64,000 nt of DNA, taken from Paenibacillus dendritiformis (GTDB taxonomy: Bacteria; Bacillota; Bacilli; Paenibacillales; Paenibacillaceae). The stretch's first letter is position 1. Every line of letters begins with the position of its first letter. The position numbers and the translations under genes were made by a program. The notes below the pieces were generated by a model. The model was not told where the DNA came from. It saw only the letters and a list, made by a program, of their open reading frames with translations, and ran no database searches. Below, piece by piece: positions 1-7,879 of the stretch. Location of the stretch: assembly GCF_015845845.1 (NCBI RefSeq), contig NZ_LDIG01000131.1:46936-110935 (forward strand), written 5' to 3'.

Positions 1-696
1 TGGCTTATTGTTCCGCTTGCCGTCCCTCGCATTGGAATCCTCGAAGCGGCGAGGCGGGTTGGAACGGTTCGAAGCTGCCGCATTTCCCGGCTTCCCTTGC
101 CGTTGTCCTTGGCCGCCTTGGCCGGCGCCGCGGTTCGAATTGTTCGCTGGTCCGCCTTGAGGCTTGCGTTGTGTGGAGTCCTGTCCGCCCGGTCTGTTGT
201 TGGTTTGGTTCGGTCTTGTATTCATTGTCGTTTGCTTCTCGCCCTGTCTTTGTTGATCTCGTTGACCGCCGCGCTGCGCATTGCGATCGGAATTGCGTCC
301 CGCTTGTCCGCGATTGCCTTCACGCTGCTGCTCGCCGCGCTGCGGTTGACGCTGGCCGTCGCGCGAGCCGCGCTGGCCTTGCTGTCTGTCGTTCGATTCT
401 TTGTGCTGCTCCGGCTTTTTCGCCGCTTCGGTCTGCTTCGTTCCCGCTTGGCTCGTCTGCGCTTGCGGCTTCGAAGGTTGCCCTCCTTCTCGCTTGGCTT
501 GCGCATTTGCTTTTACATCACGGAAAAACTGTTCGACCTTCTTCACGGCATCATTCTCCATTACGCTCATATGGTTGTTGACTGGAATGTTCAAACGCTT
601 TAGTATCGTAATAATTTCCTTGCTGCTCATATTGAGCGATTTGGCATATTCGTAAACTCTCAATTTATCTTTATTGTCCTTCTCTTGTTTACTCAA
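1..696 (-). CDS. infB: Translation initiation factor IF-2, N-terminal part (cut by window edge)
   Basis: IF-2 is the GTPase that places initiator fMet-tRNA on the 30S subunit. Only 232 residues of the N-terminus are here; the GTPase domain lies beyond position 1. Residues 1-55 form an IF2_N helical domain (DKLRVYEYAKSLNMSSKEI). After that comes a long, low-complexity, probably disordered linker rich in Gln, Arg, Gly and Asn, with many QRxG/RGG-like steps. The start is a TTG at 696 that overlaps the ylxQ stop by 8 bases and sits after a GGAGGTGGAG ribosome binding site. An internal ATG at 225 (codon 158) could give a shorter isoform, as known for IF-2 in other bacteria, but its Shine-Dalgarno is weak. 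Last visible gene of the rimP operon. Confidence 0.93.
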   Translation of the reverse strand, partial: MSKQEKDNKDKLRVYEYAKSLNMSSKEIITILKRLNIPVNNHMSVMENDAVKKVEQFFRDVKANAQAKREGGQPSKPQAQTSQAGTKQTEAAKKPEQHKESNDRQQGQRGSRDGQRQPQRGEQQREGNRGQAGRNSDRNAQRGGQRDQQRQGEKQTTMNTRPNQTNNRPGGQDSTQRKPQGGPANNSNRGAGQGGQGQRQGKPGNAAASNRSNPPRRFEDSNARDGKRNNKP

Positions 697-1015
697 TATA
701 CTCCACCTCCGACATAGTTTTCAGTCCGTTCCGCATCATGACCGCAAATCCGCTGTCCACTACGGCCAGCACGACCCGCTCCGGCTTGCCGATGCTTCCT
801 CCCAGCCTGTCTCTGTCAAATCCGATGGCCAACGGAATACCGTATGATTTGCACTTATCCCGAAACTTCTTCTTCGTGTTCTCGGATGCATCCCCCGCTA
901 CGATGACAAGCTGAGCCTGGCTGCCGCGAATCGCCTTGAGGACAATCTCGTCGCCCGTCACCAGCTTGCCTGCCCGTTGAGCGAGACCGAGCTGGGACAT
1001 CAGCTTACTCATCAT
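689..1015 (-). CDS. ylxQ: YlxQ, L7Ae-family ribosomal/RNA-binding protein
   Basis: A 108-residue protein of the ribosomal L7Ae/L30e/S12e/Gadd45 fold, which binds kink-turn RNA in characterised relatives. The signature GLAQRAGKLVTGDE lies at residues 9-22, followed by a VIVAGDASENTKKK core. It sits between ylxR and infB as in Bacillus. It overlaps ylxR by 11 bases and infB by 8, so the three are probably translationally coupled. Two adjacent ATG codons (1015 and 1012) are possible starts. The exact role in Bacillus is unsettled; an RNA-binding or ribosome-associated function is family knowledge. Confidence 0.9.
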   Translation of the reverse strand: MMSKLMSQLGLAQRAGKLVTGDEIVLKAIRGSQAQLVIVAGDASENTKKKFRDKCKSYGIPLAIGFDRDRLGGSIGKPERVVLAVVDSGFAVMMRNGLKTMSEVEYIE

Positions 1016-1316
1016 CGTCCACCTGTTCCTTCATTGCATTGAACTCATCTTCCACCTTGATGAAATCTTGGGCAAGCTGCTCATAGATTTCAGGCTGCAC
1101 CTGATGCTTCAACGCTCTGTCCAAAGCCTTCGATTTATGCGCCAGCTTGAAGCAGGACAGCTTCCCGCACAAGTAAGCGCCGCGGCCCGATTTCTTGCCG
1201 GTCAGATCGATGAGGACTTCGTCTTCCGGCGTCCGGACGACGCGAATCAGTTCTTTTTTCGGCATCATTTCTTGACAGGCGACGCATTTGCGCAGCGGAA
1301 CCTTCCTTGTTCTCAT
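1005..1316 (-). CDS. ylxR: YlxR (DUF448/RnpM-type) RNA-binding protein
   Basis: A 103-residue basic protein with the DUF448 pattern: KCVACQ around residues 10-15 (Cys11, Cys14), then RVVRTPEDEV, then GRGAYLC at 44-50, plus Cys55. The family binds RNA; in B. subtilis it has been linked to RNase P and named RnpM, as far as I recall. The ATG at 1316 follows an AAGGGGGAATG ribosome binding site. It lies between nusA and ylxQ in the conserved rimP-nusA-ylxR-ylxQ-infB order. Confidence 0.93.
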   Translation of the reverse strand: MRTRKVPLRKCVACQEMMPKKELIRVVRTPEDEVLIDLTGKKSGRGAYLCGKLSCFKLAHKSKALDRALKHQVQPEIYEQLAQDFIKVEDEFNAMKEQVDDDE

Positions 1317-1397
1317 GACTCATTCCCCCTTACGATCCGATCGAGCTTCCGGCGGAGGCTGCGACCGTAACATATGGCGATGGTCGCGCCTTCGGTG

Positions 1398-2504
1398 TTA
1401 TTCTTCGAAGCTGTCAAAGCTGTCTGTGTCTGTGTCTTCCGCCATGCCGCTCTCTTCCTGAACAGGCTCCTGCTCGGCCTGGGACTCGCTCTTGATATCA
1501 ATCTTCCATCCGGTCAGCTTGGCAGCCAGGCGCGCGTTCTGGCCTTTGATGCCGATGGCGAGCGACAATTGATAATCCGGCACGATGACCCGTGCCATCT
1601 TCTCGGATTCATACACGGTGACATCGACGACTTTGGAAGGACTGAGCGCATTGGCGACATACTCCTTCACATCGTCCGACCAGCGAACGATATCGATTTT
1701 CTCGCCGCGCAGCTCATTCACAATCGTCTGCACCCGCATTCCTTTCGGTCCGACGCAGGACCCTACCGGATCCACCTCTTCGTTCCGGGAGTGAACCGCG
1801 ATCTTGGAGCGCTGCCCCGCTTCGCGCGCGACCGACTTGATTTCGACGACCCCGTCGAAAATTTCGGGCACTTCCAGCTCGAACAGGCGCTTCAGCAGGC
1901 CCGGATGCGTGCGGGACAGAACGATTTGTGGGCCTTTTGTCGTATTTTCCACCTTCGTAATATATGCCTTCACCCGATCTCCATGCTTGAACTTCTCGTT
2001 CGGCATCAGCTCATTCAGCGGGAGAACCGCTTCCACCTTGCCCAGATCGACGAAAACGTTGCGCATATCTTGACGCTGCACGATGCCGGTCACGATATCT
2101 TCCGCCTTGTCGATGAACGCGTTATAAATAAGGCCGCGCTCCGCCTCGCGAATGCGCTGGGTTACGACCTGCTTCGCTGTCTGGGCTGCAATGCGGCCGA
2201 AATCGCGCGGCGTCACTTCGATTTCGCAAATGTCATCCATCTGGTAATTCGGGTTCATCTCGCGGGCGGCGTGGAGCGAGATTTCGAGGCGAGGATCGAG
2301 AACCTCGTCCACAACCGTCTTGCGGGCAAATACTTTGATGACGCCCGTCGCGCGGTTCACGTCGACGCGCACGTTTTGCGCGGTGTTGAAATTGCGCTTG
2401 TAGCTGGAAATAAGAGCCGCTTCAATCGCTTCAATCAATACATCTTTGCTAATTCCTTTTTCTCGTTCAATTTCGGTCAACGCTTCAATAAAATCCATAC
2501 TCAT
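1398..2504 (-). CDS. nusA: Transcription termination/antitermination factor NusA
   Basis: NusA binds RNA polymerase and nascent RNA, and modulates pausing, intrinsic termination and antitermination. This 368-residue protein has the N-terminal RNAP-binding domain (about 1-125), an S1 domain (about 137-198, [11 protein letters not shown]...), and two KH domains with GxxG loops at GPKG (252-255) and GIKG (318-321). It ends in a short acidic tail without the AR repeats of the E. coli protein, as is usual in Firmicutes. The ATG at 2504 follows AAAGGGGGAG. The 119-bp gap to rimP upstream contains a hairpin-forming repeat. The upstream leader of the operon carries a weak terminator that NusA itself may control (see 3151-3174). 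Confidence 0.97.
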   Translation of the reverse strand: MSMDFIEALTEIEREKGISKDVLIEAIEAALISSYKRNFNTAQNVRVDVNRATGVIKVFARKTVVDEVLDPRLEISLHAAREMNPNYQMDDICEIEVTPRDFGRIAAQTAKQVVTQRIREAERGLIYNAFIDKAEDIVTGIVQRQDMRNVFVDLGKVEAVLPLNELMPNEKFKHGDRVKAYITKVENTTKGPQIVLSRTHPGLLKRLFELEVPEIFDGVVEIKSVAREAGQRSKIAVHSRNEEVDPVGSCVGPKGMRVQTIVNELRGEKIDIVRWSDDVKEYVANALSPSKVVDVTVYESEKMARVIVPDYQLSLAIGIKGQNARLAAKLTGWKIDIKSESQAEQEPVQEESGMAEDTDTDSFDSFEE

Positions 2505-2547
2505 GATTGGTTAGCTCCCCCTTTCGACCGGTCACGGCCTGATTCCT

Positions 2548-2612
2548 GTTCACTTCAAAAAGGATACAAGTTCAAACGGTCCGGCCGGTGCTGAAAACCG
2601 GCCAATTTGAAC
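2548..2612. repeat. GTTCAAA-type palindromic repeat between rimP and nusA
   Basis: Positions 2570-2612 form a strong hairpin: GTTCAAA and TTTGAAC outer arms, GGCCGGT and ACCGGCC inner arms, with a small loop. The block GCTGAAAACCGGCC followed by TTTGAAC recurs almost unchanged at the right end of the repeat at 25781-25934. A second CTTCAAAAAGG motif lies at 2553-2563. It belongs to the dispersed family described in the findings. As it is inside an operon it will be transcribed as an mRNA hairpin. Confidence 0.65.
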
Positions 2613-2623
2613 GCGTACGAATA

Positions 2624-3085
2624 TTAAAAGACAATCGCAAGTCGCGCGCTGGCTACTTTGTTATACGGGATGGCGCGGTCTTTGCCGCCAACCTGGACAA
2701 CCATCGTCTCGCCGTCGAACGACACCAGTTCTCCCTCGAACTCCTTCAATCCGCCAATCGGCTCGTATGTAGTGACAAATACATGCTTGCCTACGGACTT
2801 GGCCACATCCTGCGGTTTTTTCAACGGGCGTTCCGCCCCCGGAGACGATACCTCCAAGAAATAAGCATCCTCGATCGGATCGGCCTCATCGAGCTTCTGG
2901 CTTACGTACTCGCTGATGCGCCCGCAGTCCTCGATATCGATGCCGCCCTCTTTGTCGACGAAAATGCGCAAATACCAGCTGCTGCCTTCTTTGACATACT
3001 CGATGTCGACCAGTTCGAATCCGTTCTCTTCCAAATATGGCGTGATCATGCTTTCGACTACCGATTTAATGTTCGGTGAACTCAA
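2624..3085 (-). CDS. rimP: Ribosome maturation factor RimP
   Basis: RimP assists assembly of the 30S subunit. The protein has the family core: [16 protein letters not shown], the [19 protein letters not shown] helix region, and [14 protein letters not shown]. The reading frame is open further upstream, but the start chosen is a TTG at 3085, giving 154 residues beginning (M)[10 protein letters not shown]. It lies 7 bases after an AGGAGG site and matches the family's usual N-terminus and length; the upstream extension runs back through the leader hairpin and promoter region. First gene of the rimP-nusA-ylxR-ylxQ-infB operon. Confidence 0.94.
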   Translation of the reverse strand: MSSPNIKSVVESMITPYLEENGFELVDIEYVKEGSSWYLRIFVDKEGGIDIEDCGRISEYVSQKLDEADPIEDAYFLEVSSPGAERPLKKPQDVAKSVGKHVFVTTYEPIGGLKEFEGELVSFDGETMVVQVGGKDRAIPYNKVASARLAIVF

Positions 3086-3150
3086 ATTCAAGAACCTCCT
3101 GCTTAATTGGAAATAGTTGCTGTATATTTCAGAATCCGCACGCAAATATG

Positions 3151-3174
3151 AAAGAGTGGGTTTCCCCACTCTTT
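3151..3174 (-). promoter_or_regulatory. Leader hairpin / candidate NusA-dependent attenuator of the rimP-nusA operon
   Basis: A perfect 10-bp stem (AAAGAGTGGG with CCCACTCTTT) and a 4-nt loop lie between the rimP promoter and the rimP start. On the transcribed strand the 3' arm ends in CTTT followed by CATATTTG, an interrupted U-tract. Such weak tracts are typical of intrinsic terminators that need NusA. In B. subtilis nusA is reported to be autoregulated through a NusA-dependent terminator in this operon's leader. The position here fits that; function is inferred. Confidence 0.6.
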
Positions 3175-3208
3175 GCGCAACGGATTTATCCACATGATTA
3201 CCAAAAAA

Positions 3209-3238
3209 ATTATATCATAGCCCTATACGGAATGGCAA
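3209..3238 (-). promoter_or_regulatory. Sigma-A promoter for rimP-nusA-ylxRQ-infB
   Basis: On the minus strand there is a TTGCCA -35 (3238-3233), an 18-bp spacer and a perfect TATAAT -10 (3214-3209). Transcription would start near 3202, giving a leader of about 117 nt that contains the hairpin at 3151-3174. It lies between polC and rimP, so this operon can be transcribed independently of polC. Confidence 0.8.
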
Positions 3239-3295
3239 GGGCAATCCCAACCTCTGCCTTCCGGGAATATGCCTGTCTGATCTCGAATCGCCCGG

Positions 3296-6200
3296 TCAGA
3301 ACAGCGATAGCTGATTGCTCTCCGGCAGCCCGCGGAAGCAGCCCATCTGGCTCAGCAGCTCCACGATCGTCTTCGTCGCCTTGGAGCGGTTCTGGAAGTC
3401 TTCCACGGACAGGAATTCTCCCGCTTCGCGGGAAGCCGCGATATTGCGGGCCGCATTCTCCCCGATGCCCTGGACGGCAGAGAATGGAGGGATGAGCGCG
3501 CCATCGTCCACCTGGAAGCGGGTCGCGTCGGACCGGTACAGGTCGATCGGCTTGAACGTGAATCCGCGGGCGGTCATTTCGAGCGCCATCTCCAGAATCG
3601 ACACCATGCTTTTCTCCTTCGTCGTCGCCTGGAATCCCTTCGCTTCGATCTCGCTGATCTTGCGGTTAATCGCATCATAGCCCTGGCAGCACAGCTCGAT
3701 ATCGAAGTCTTCCGCCCGCACCGTGAAATAGGTCGCATAGAATTCAATCGGATGGTAGAGCTTGAAATACGCGGTGCGCACCGCCGAGATAACGTACGCC
3801 GCGGCGTGGGCTTTCGGGAACATGTACTGGATCTTGAGACAGGAATCAATATACCATTGCGGCACGTTGCACCGCTTCATCTCTTCGATCCATTCCGGGG
3901 TGAGCCCTTTCCCTTTCCGCACGCTCTCGGTAATTTTGAAGGCGAGGCTGGCGTCCATTCCCGCCTTGTAGATTAAGTACAGCATAATCTCGTCCCGGCA
4001 ACCGATGACGGTCTTGATCGTGCAGACCCCGTTCTTGATGAGCTCCTGCGCATTGCCAAGCCATACGCCCGTCCCGTGGGACAAGCCCGAGATTTGCAGC
4101 AAATCGGCGAAGGAGGAAGGCTGCGCTTCCACGAGCATCTGCCGGACGAAGCGCGTTCCCATCTCGGGAATCCCGTAAGTGGCGACCGGCGTGCGTATCT
4201 GCTCCGGCGTGACGCCGAGCGCGTCCGTCGAATTGAACAAGCTCATGACCTTCGGATCGTTCATCGGAATCGTCGTCGGATCGACGCCGGTCAGATCCTG
4301 CAGCATCCGCATCATCGTCGGATCATCGTGTCCGAGAATATCGAGCTTGAGCAGATTCGCATCGAAGGCGTGGTAATCGAAATGCGTCGTCTTCCACTCG
4401 GCCGACGTATCGTCCGCCGGATATTGGACCGGCGTAATATCCTCGACTTCCATGTAATCCGGTACGACGACGATCCCGCCCGGATGCTGGCCGGTGCTCC
4501 GCTTCACCCCGGTACAGCCGGCAGCGAGCCGGTTCAGCTCGGCGCCCCTCCAGGACTTCCCGTGCGCTTCCTCATATTTTTTGGCAAAGCCGAACGCCGT
4601 CTTCTCCGCCACCGTTCCGATCGTCCCCGCGCGGAATACGTTCTTCTCGCCGAACATGATCTTCGTGAAGTTATGCGCATGCGGCTGATACTCCCCGGAG
4701 AAGTTCAAGTCGATATCGGGAACTTTGTCGCCCTTGAAGCCGAGGAACGTCTCGAACGGGATGTCCTGGCCCTCGCCCTTCAGCATCTGCCCGCATTGCG
4801 GGCACGGCTTGTCCGGAAGGTCGAAGCCGCTCGGCACGCTTCCGTCCGTAATCCATTCGCTGTGCTTGCATTCCGGATTCTTGCATATATAATGCGGCGG
4901 CAGCGGGTTAACCTCGGATATGCCGAGGAAGGTCGCGACGACCGATGAGCCGACAGACCCCCGCGAACCGACGAGATAGCCGTCTTCATTCGATTTTTTG
5001 ACGAGCCGCTCGGAGATCAGATAGTTGGCGGAGAAGCCGTATTTAATAATCGGCTCCAGTTCCTTTTCAAGCCGCTTGACCACGATGTCCGGGAGCGGGT
5101 TGCCGTAGATTTCCTCGGCTGTCCGGTAACAGGTCGTCCGAATCTCTTCGTCGGCCCCTTCGATAATCGGGGTGAACAGCTTGTCCGGGAACAGGACCAA
5201 TTCCTCGAACCGATCCGCGAGCTCGTTCGTATTGCGGACGACGACATCGTAGGCCGTCTCTTTGCCGAGGAACTCGAATTCCTGCAGCATTTCCGTCGTC
5301 GTGCGGAAATGGGCATCCGGCTTCCGCATATCTTTGAGCGGGCTGAAGCCCGTGATGCCGTGAATCGTAATGTCGCGGAACAGCTTGTCCCTCGGGTGGA
5401 GATAGTGCGCGTTGCCCGTGGCGACGACCGGCTTGTTCAGCTTTTCCCCGATCTGGACAATTTTGCGCAGCGCCTCCTCGATGTGCTGCTTGGAGGCGAC
5501 AAGCCCCTTTTCCACCAGATGCATGTACATCGTCAGCGGTTGAATCTCCAGCACGTCATAGAACTCCGCCACCTGCTCGGCCTCTTCGATCGATTTGTTG
5601 AGGACCGTCTCGAAAAACTCGCCCTTCTCGCAGCCCGACATGAGCAGCAGCCCTTCCCGCATCTCCACAAGCTTGCTCTTCGGAATGCAGGCGACGCGAT
5701 TGAAGTATTCGGTATGCGACAGCGACACAAGCTTGTACAAATTTTTCTTGCCGACGCTGTTCAACGCGTAAATATTGCAGTGGAACGGCCGCGCGTTCTT
5801 CAGATTCTGGCCGACGTAATCATTCAGGCGGTCGAGCATCTCAATGCCGTAGATCGCCTGCGCATCCTTCAGCAAGCCGTTCAAAATGCCGAAGAGCGCA
5901 ATCGTGTCGTCAATGGCGCGGTGATGGTTTTCCAGCGACACCTTATATTTGTCCGCCAGCGTATTCAGGCGGTGGTTTTTCAGCGTCGGATGGATCAGCC
6001 GGGCCAGCTCCAGCGTATCGATGACCGGATTGGTCAGCTCCCGCATGCCCAGCTTCTTCAGATTGTACTGCACATACCCGACATCGAATCTCGCGTTGTG
6101 CGCGACCAAGATCGCGTCGCCGACGAATTCCGTGAACTCGCGCAGCACCTGATCGATATCGGGAGCGTCCTTCACCATCTCATCCGTAATATTCGTCAAC

Positions 6201-7606
6201 TGCTGAATATGGTACGGAATCGGCTCATGCGGATTGACGAAGCTGGCATACCGATCGATCTCCTTGCCGTCCTGCATTTTGACGCCGGCGATCTCCGTCA
6301 TCTTCGTATTCGTGACCGACAAGCCGGTCGTCTCGATATCGAACACGACATAGGTGGCTTCCTTCAAATTGCGCGGCTCGGCGTTCATGACCACTTCCAG
6401 ATCGTCGTTAATGACGTTCGCTTCCAGACCGTAGATCATTTTCAAGCCATGCTTCTTGGCTGCCTTGGCCGCTTCCGGATAGCACTGCACGTTGGCGTGA
6501 TCCGTGACCGCGATCGCTTTGTGGCCCCATTTGGCCGCCTGCTTGATATAGGCGTCAATCGGCGCCACCGCATCCATCGTGCTCATCGTGGAATGGAGAT
6601 GGAATTCGACCCGTTTCTCCTCTGCCGTATCCTGCCGTTCCGCTGGCGGCGTGATCTCGTTCAGGTCCGAAGGAATCATCACAAGCTCGGGCACCATCAT
6701 GAAGCGATCGTACTCCACGCGTCCGCGCGCCTTCACCCACATGCCGTTGGCGATGAGGCTAAGCATGGCAAGGTCCTCTTTCGTCTTCGCGAACATCTTC
6801 ATCATGAGCGAATCGGTGAAGTCCGTCACATTGAACGTGAACAGCGTGCTGCCGTTTCGCAGCTCCTTCATTTCCAGTCCGAAGACGGTTCCCTGGATCG
6901 TGATCCGCTTCTCCTCATCCTGAATATCCATAATCGGGGTCGCATCGTCCTTGATATCGTAGCCGACATGGAGGCGTTCCGGCGCTTCCCCGGGAGCGGC
7001 CGCTTCCGCCGCCTCGCGCTCGGCTTCGACCATCATCTGCTGGACGACCTGCCGCTCTTCCTCAATCAGCTTGGCCTGAAAGGCCTCATAAGCATCCGCA
7101 TCGAAGCTGCCTTTCTGCATCGTGAAGCGCAGGGAGCGGGAGAAATACGTCTCGAAAAATTGGACGGCATAACTGTCGATCTGTTTCTTCTTGGCAAGCT
7201 CCAATGTCGTCGCTTCGGCCAGCGTCAGCTTGACCAGATCGCCGTCCACCTCGACCTTGGCGCGATGCAGCCAACCGTTGACGGAGGCGACTTCCCGCTT
7301 CACCCATTCGACGAACAGCCCCCAATAGGCATCGACAATGTCCGCGTTGCTCACATTTTCATCATAATGAAAAATAATTCGGATCTTCGCGATATGGGAC
7401 AGCTTCTCCTGCACGCGGAGACAAAAGGTGCGGTAGGCCTCTGCCGGCGCTACCGATGCCTTGCCGATATGGATCGTCCATTCCCGATTGGAACGGCTGC
7501 ATTCCACCCGCTCGATTCTGGCGTCATGATAACTTCCTTCCGCCAGCTCGGCAGGGATGCCCGCCTGCTTCATTAACAACTCGAATCGCATTCTGTTATC
7601 CGACAT
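3296..7606 (-). CDS. polC: DNA polymerase III alpha subunit, PolC type
   Basis: The replicative polymerase of low-GC Gram-positives, 1436 residues, the usual PolC length. Seen in order: an N-terminal domain; an OB-fold region (ITIQGTVFGLEMKELRNGSTLFTF); a PHP domain starting at VEFHLHSTMSTMDA; a DEDD 3'-5' exonuclease inserted into PHP (VVFDIETTGL ... HNARFDVGY ... HHRAIDDTIA); a Cys4 zinc motif (CKNPECKHSEW ... CPQCGQ); and the catalytic palm (PDIDLNFSGEYQ). It ends with a helix-hairpin-helix-like tail. It carries its own proofreading, unlike DnaE. It follows proS, as in B. subtilis. No clear promoter was found in the 273 bp upstream. Confidence 0.98.
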   Translation of the reverse strand: MSDNRMRFELLMKQAGIPAELAEGSYHDARIERVECSRSNREWTIHIGKASVAPAEAYRTFCLRVQEKLSHIAKIRIIFHYDENVSNADIVDAYWGLFVEWVKREVASVNGWLHRAKVEVDGDLVKLTLAEATTLELAKKKQIDSYAVQFFETYFSRSLRFTMQKGSFDADAYEAFQAKLIEEERQVVQQMMVEAEREAAEAAAPGEAPERLHVGYDIKDDATPIMDIQDEEKRITIQGTVFGLEMKELRNGSTLFTFNVTDFTDSLMMKMFAKTKEDLAMLSLIANGMWVKARGRVEYDRFMMVPELVMIPSDLNEITPPAERQDTAEEKRVEFHLHSTMSTMDAVAPIDAYIKQAAKWGHKAIAVTDHANVQCYPEAAKAAKKHGLKMIYGLEANVINDDLEVVMNAEPRNLKEATYVVFDIETTGLSVTNTKMTEIAGVKMQDGKEIDRYASFVNPHEPIPYHIQQLTNITDEMVKDAPDIDQVLREFTEFVGDAILVAHNARFDVGYVQYNLKKLGMRELTNPVIDTLELARLIHPTLKNHRLNTLADKYKVSLENHHRAIDDTIALFGILNGLLKDAQAIYGIEMLDRLNDYVGQNLKNARPFHCNIYALNSVGKKNLYKLVSLSHTEYFNRVACIPKSKLVEMREGLLLMSGCEKGEFFETVLNKSIEEAEQVAEFYDVLEIQPLTMYMHLVEKGLVASKQHIEEALRKIVQIGEKLNKPVVATGNAHYLHPRDKLFRDITIHGITGFSPLKDMRKPDAHFRTTTEMLQEFEFLGKETAYDVVVRNTNELADRFEELVLFPDKLFTPIIEGADEEIRTTCYRTAEEIYGNPLPDIVVKRLEKELEPIIKYGFSANYLISERLVKKSNEDGYLVGSRGSVGSSVVATFLGISEVNPLPPHYICKNPECKHSEWITDGSVPSGFDLPDKPCPQCGQMLKGEGQDIPFETFLGFKGDKVPDIDLNFSGEYQPHAHNFTKIMFGEKNVFRAGTIGTVAEKTAFGFAKKYEEAHGKSWRGAELNRLAAGCTGVKRSTGQHPGGIVVVPDYMEVEDITPVQYPADDTSAEWKTTHFDYHAFDANLLKLDILGHDDPTMMRMLQDLTGVDPTTIPMNDPKVMSLFNSTDALGVTPEQIRTPVATYGIPEMGTRFVRQMLVEAQPSSFADLLQISGLSHGTGVWLGNAQELIKNGVCTIKTVIGCRDEIMLYLIYKAGMDASLAFKITESVRKGKGLTPEWIEEMKRCNVPQWYIDSCLKIQYMFPKAHAAAYVISAVRTAYFKLYHPIEFYATYFTVRAEDFDIELCCQGYDAINRKISEIEAKGFQATTKEKSMVSILEMALEMTARGFTFKPIDLYRSDATRFQVDDGALIPPFSAVQGIGENAARNIAASREAGEFLSVEDFQNRSKATKTIVELLSQMGCFRGLPESNQLSLF

Positions 7607-7684
7607 GCCGATTATTCCACCCCCATGACAACCGGTTGTATCGGTTCGTAATCTTGCTGAATATAGAACTGCCTGTATTACATC

Positions 7685-7718
7685 GTGATCAAAAGCGGAC
7701 TTTTTGAACTACCTCTTG
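7685..7718 (-). repeat. GTTCAAAAAG-type palindromic repeat between proS and polC
   Basis: On the minus strand the unit reads AAGAGGTAGTTCAAAAAG then TCCGCTTTTGATCAC. The core matches the copies at 10725, 25781, 27313 and 39636. It is an imperfect palindrome (TCAAAAAG/CTTTTGA). Confidence 0.65.
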
Positions 7719-7787
7719 AAAAAGAAAAGCTTCCTGCACTCGAGCCATCGTCCGGTGTTCCGTTGGATGTTCCCGCGGAGGAAGCTT
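7718..7787 (-). terminator. Possible terminator or structured leader after proS
   Basis: On the minus strand the arms AAGCTTCC (7787-7780) and GGAAGCTT (7734-7727) can pair around a loop of about 45 nt and are followed by TTCTTTTTC. The long loop has some internal pairing. It could be a proS terminator or a leader structure of polC; the evidence is only the arms and the T-rich tail. The rest of the 7607-7879 gap holds the repeat at 7685-7718 and nothing else I recognise. Confidence 0.4.
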
Positions 7788-7879
7788 GTCCTTCATCCCG
7801 CAGCCCGTTCGGCCGGGCACGGCCGTCCGCCAGGCCCCCGCCGGATGACAAGGGCTGCGGCGAACGGATCTATCGCTGC

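Noticed and set aside
97..603. Plus-strand hydrophobic open frame in the first 600 bases
   Set aside because: It is antisense to the Gln/Arg-rich linker of infB, whose complement reads as Leu/Ala/Arg; infB has the right start and operon position.
5309..7576. 755-residue plus-strand open frame inside polC
   Set aside because: Antisense frame of a GC-rich gene; Arg/His/Asp/Leu-rich composition typical of shadows, while polC has complete catalytic motifs.
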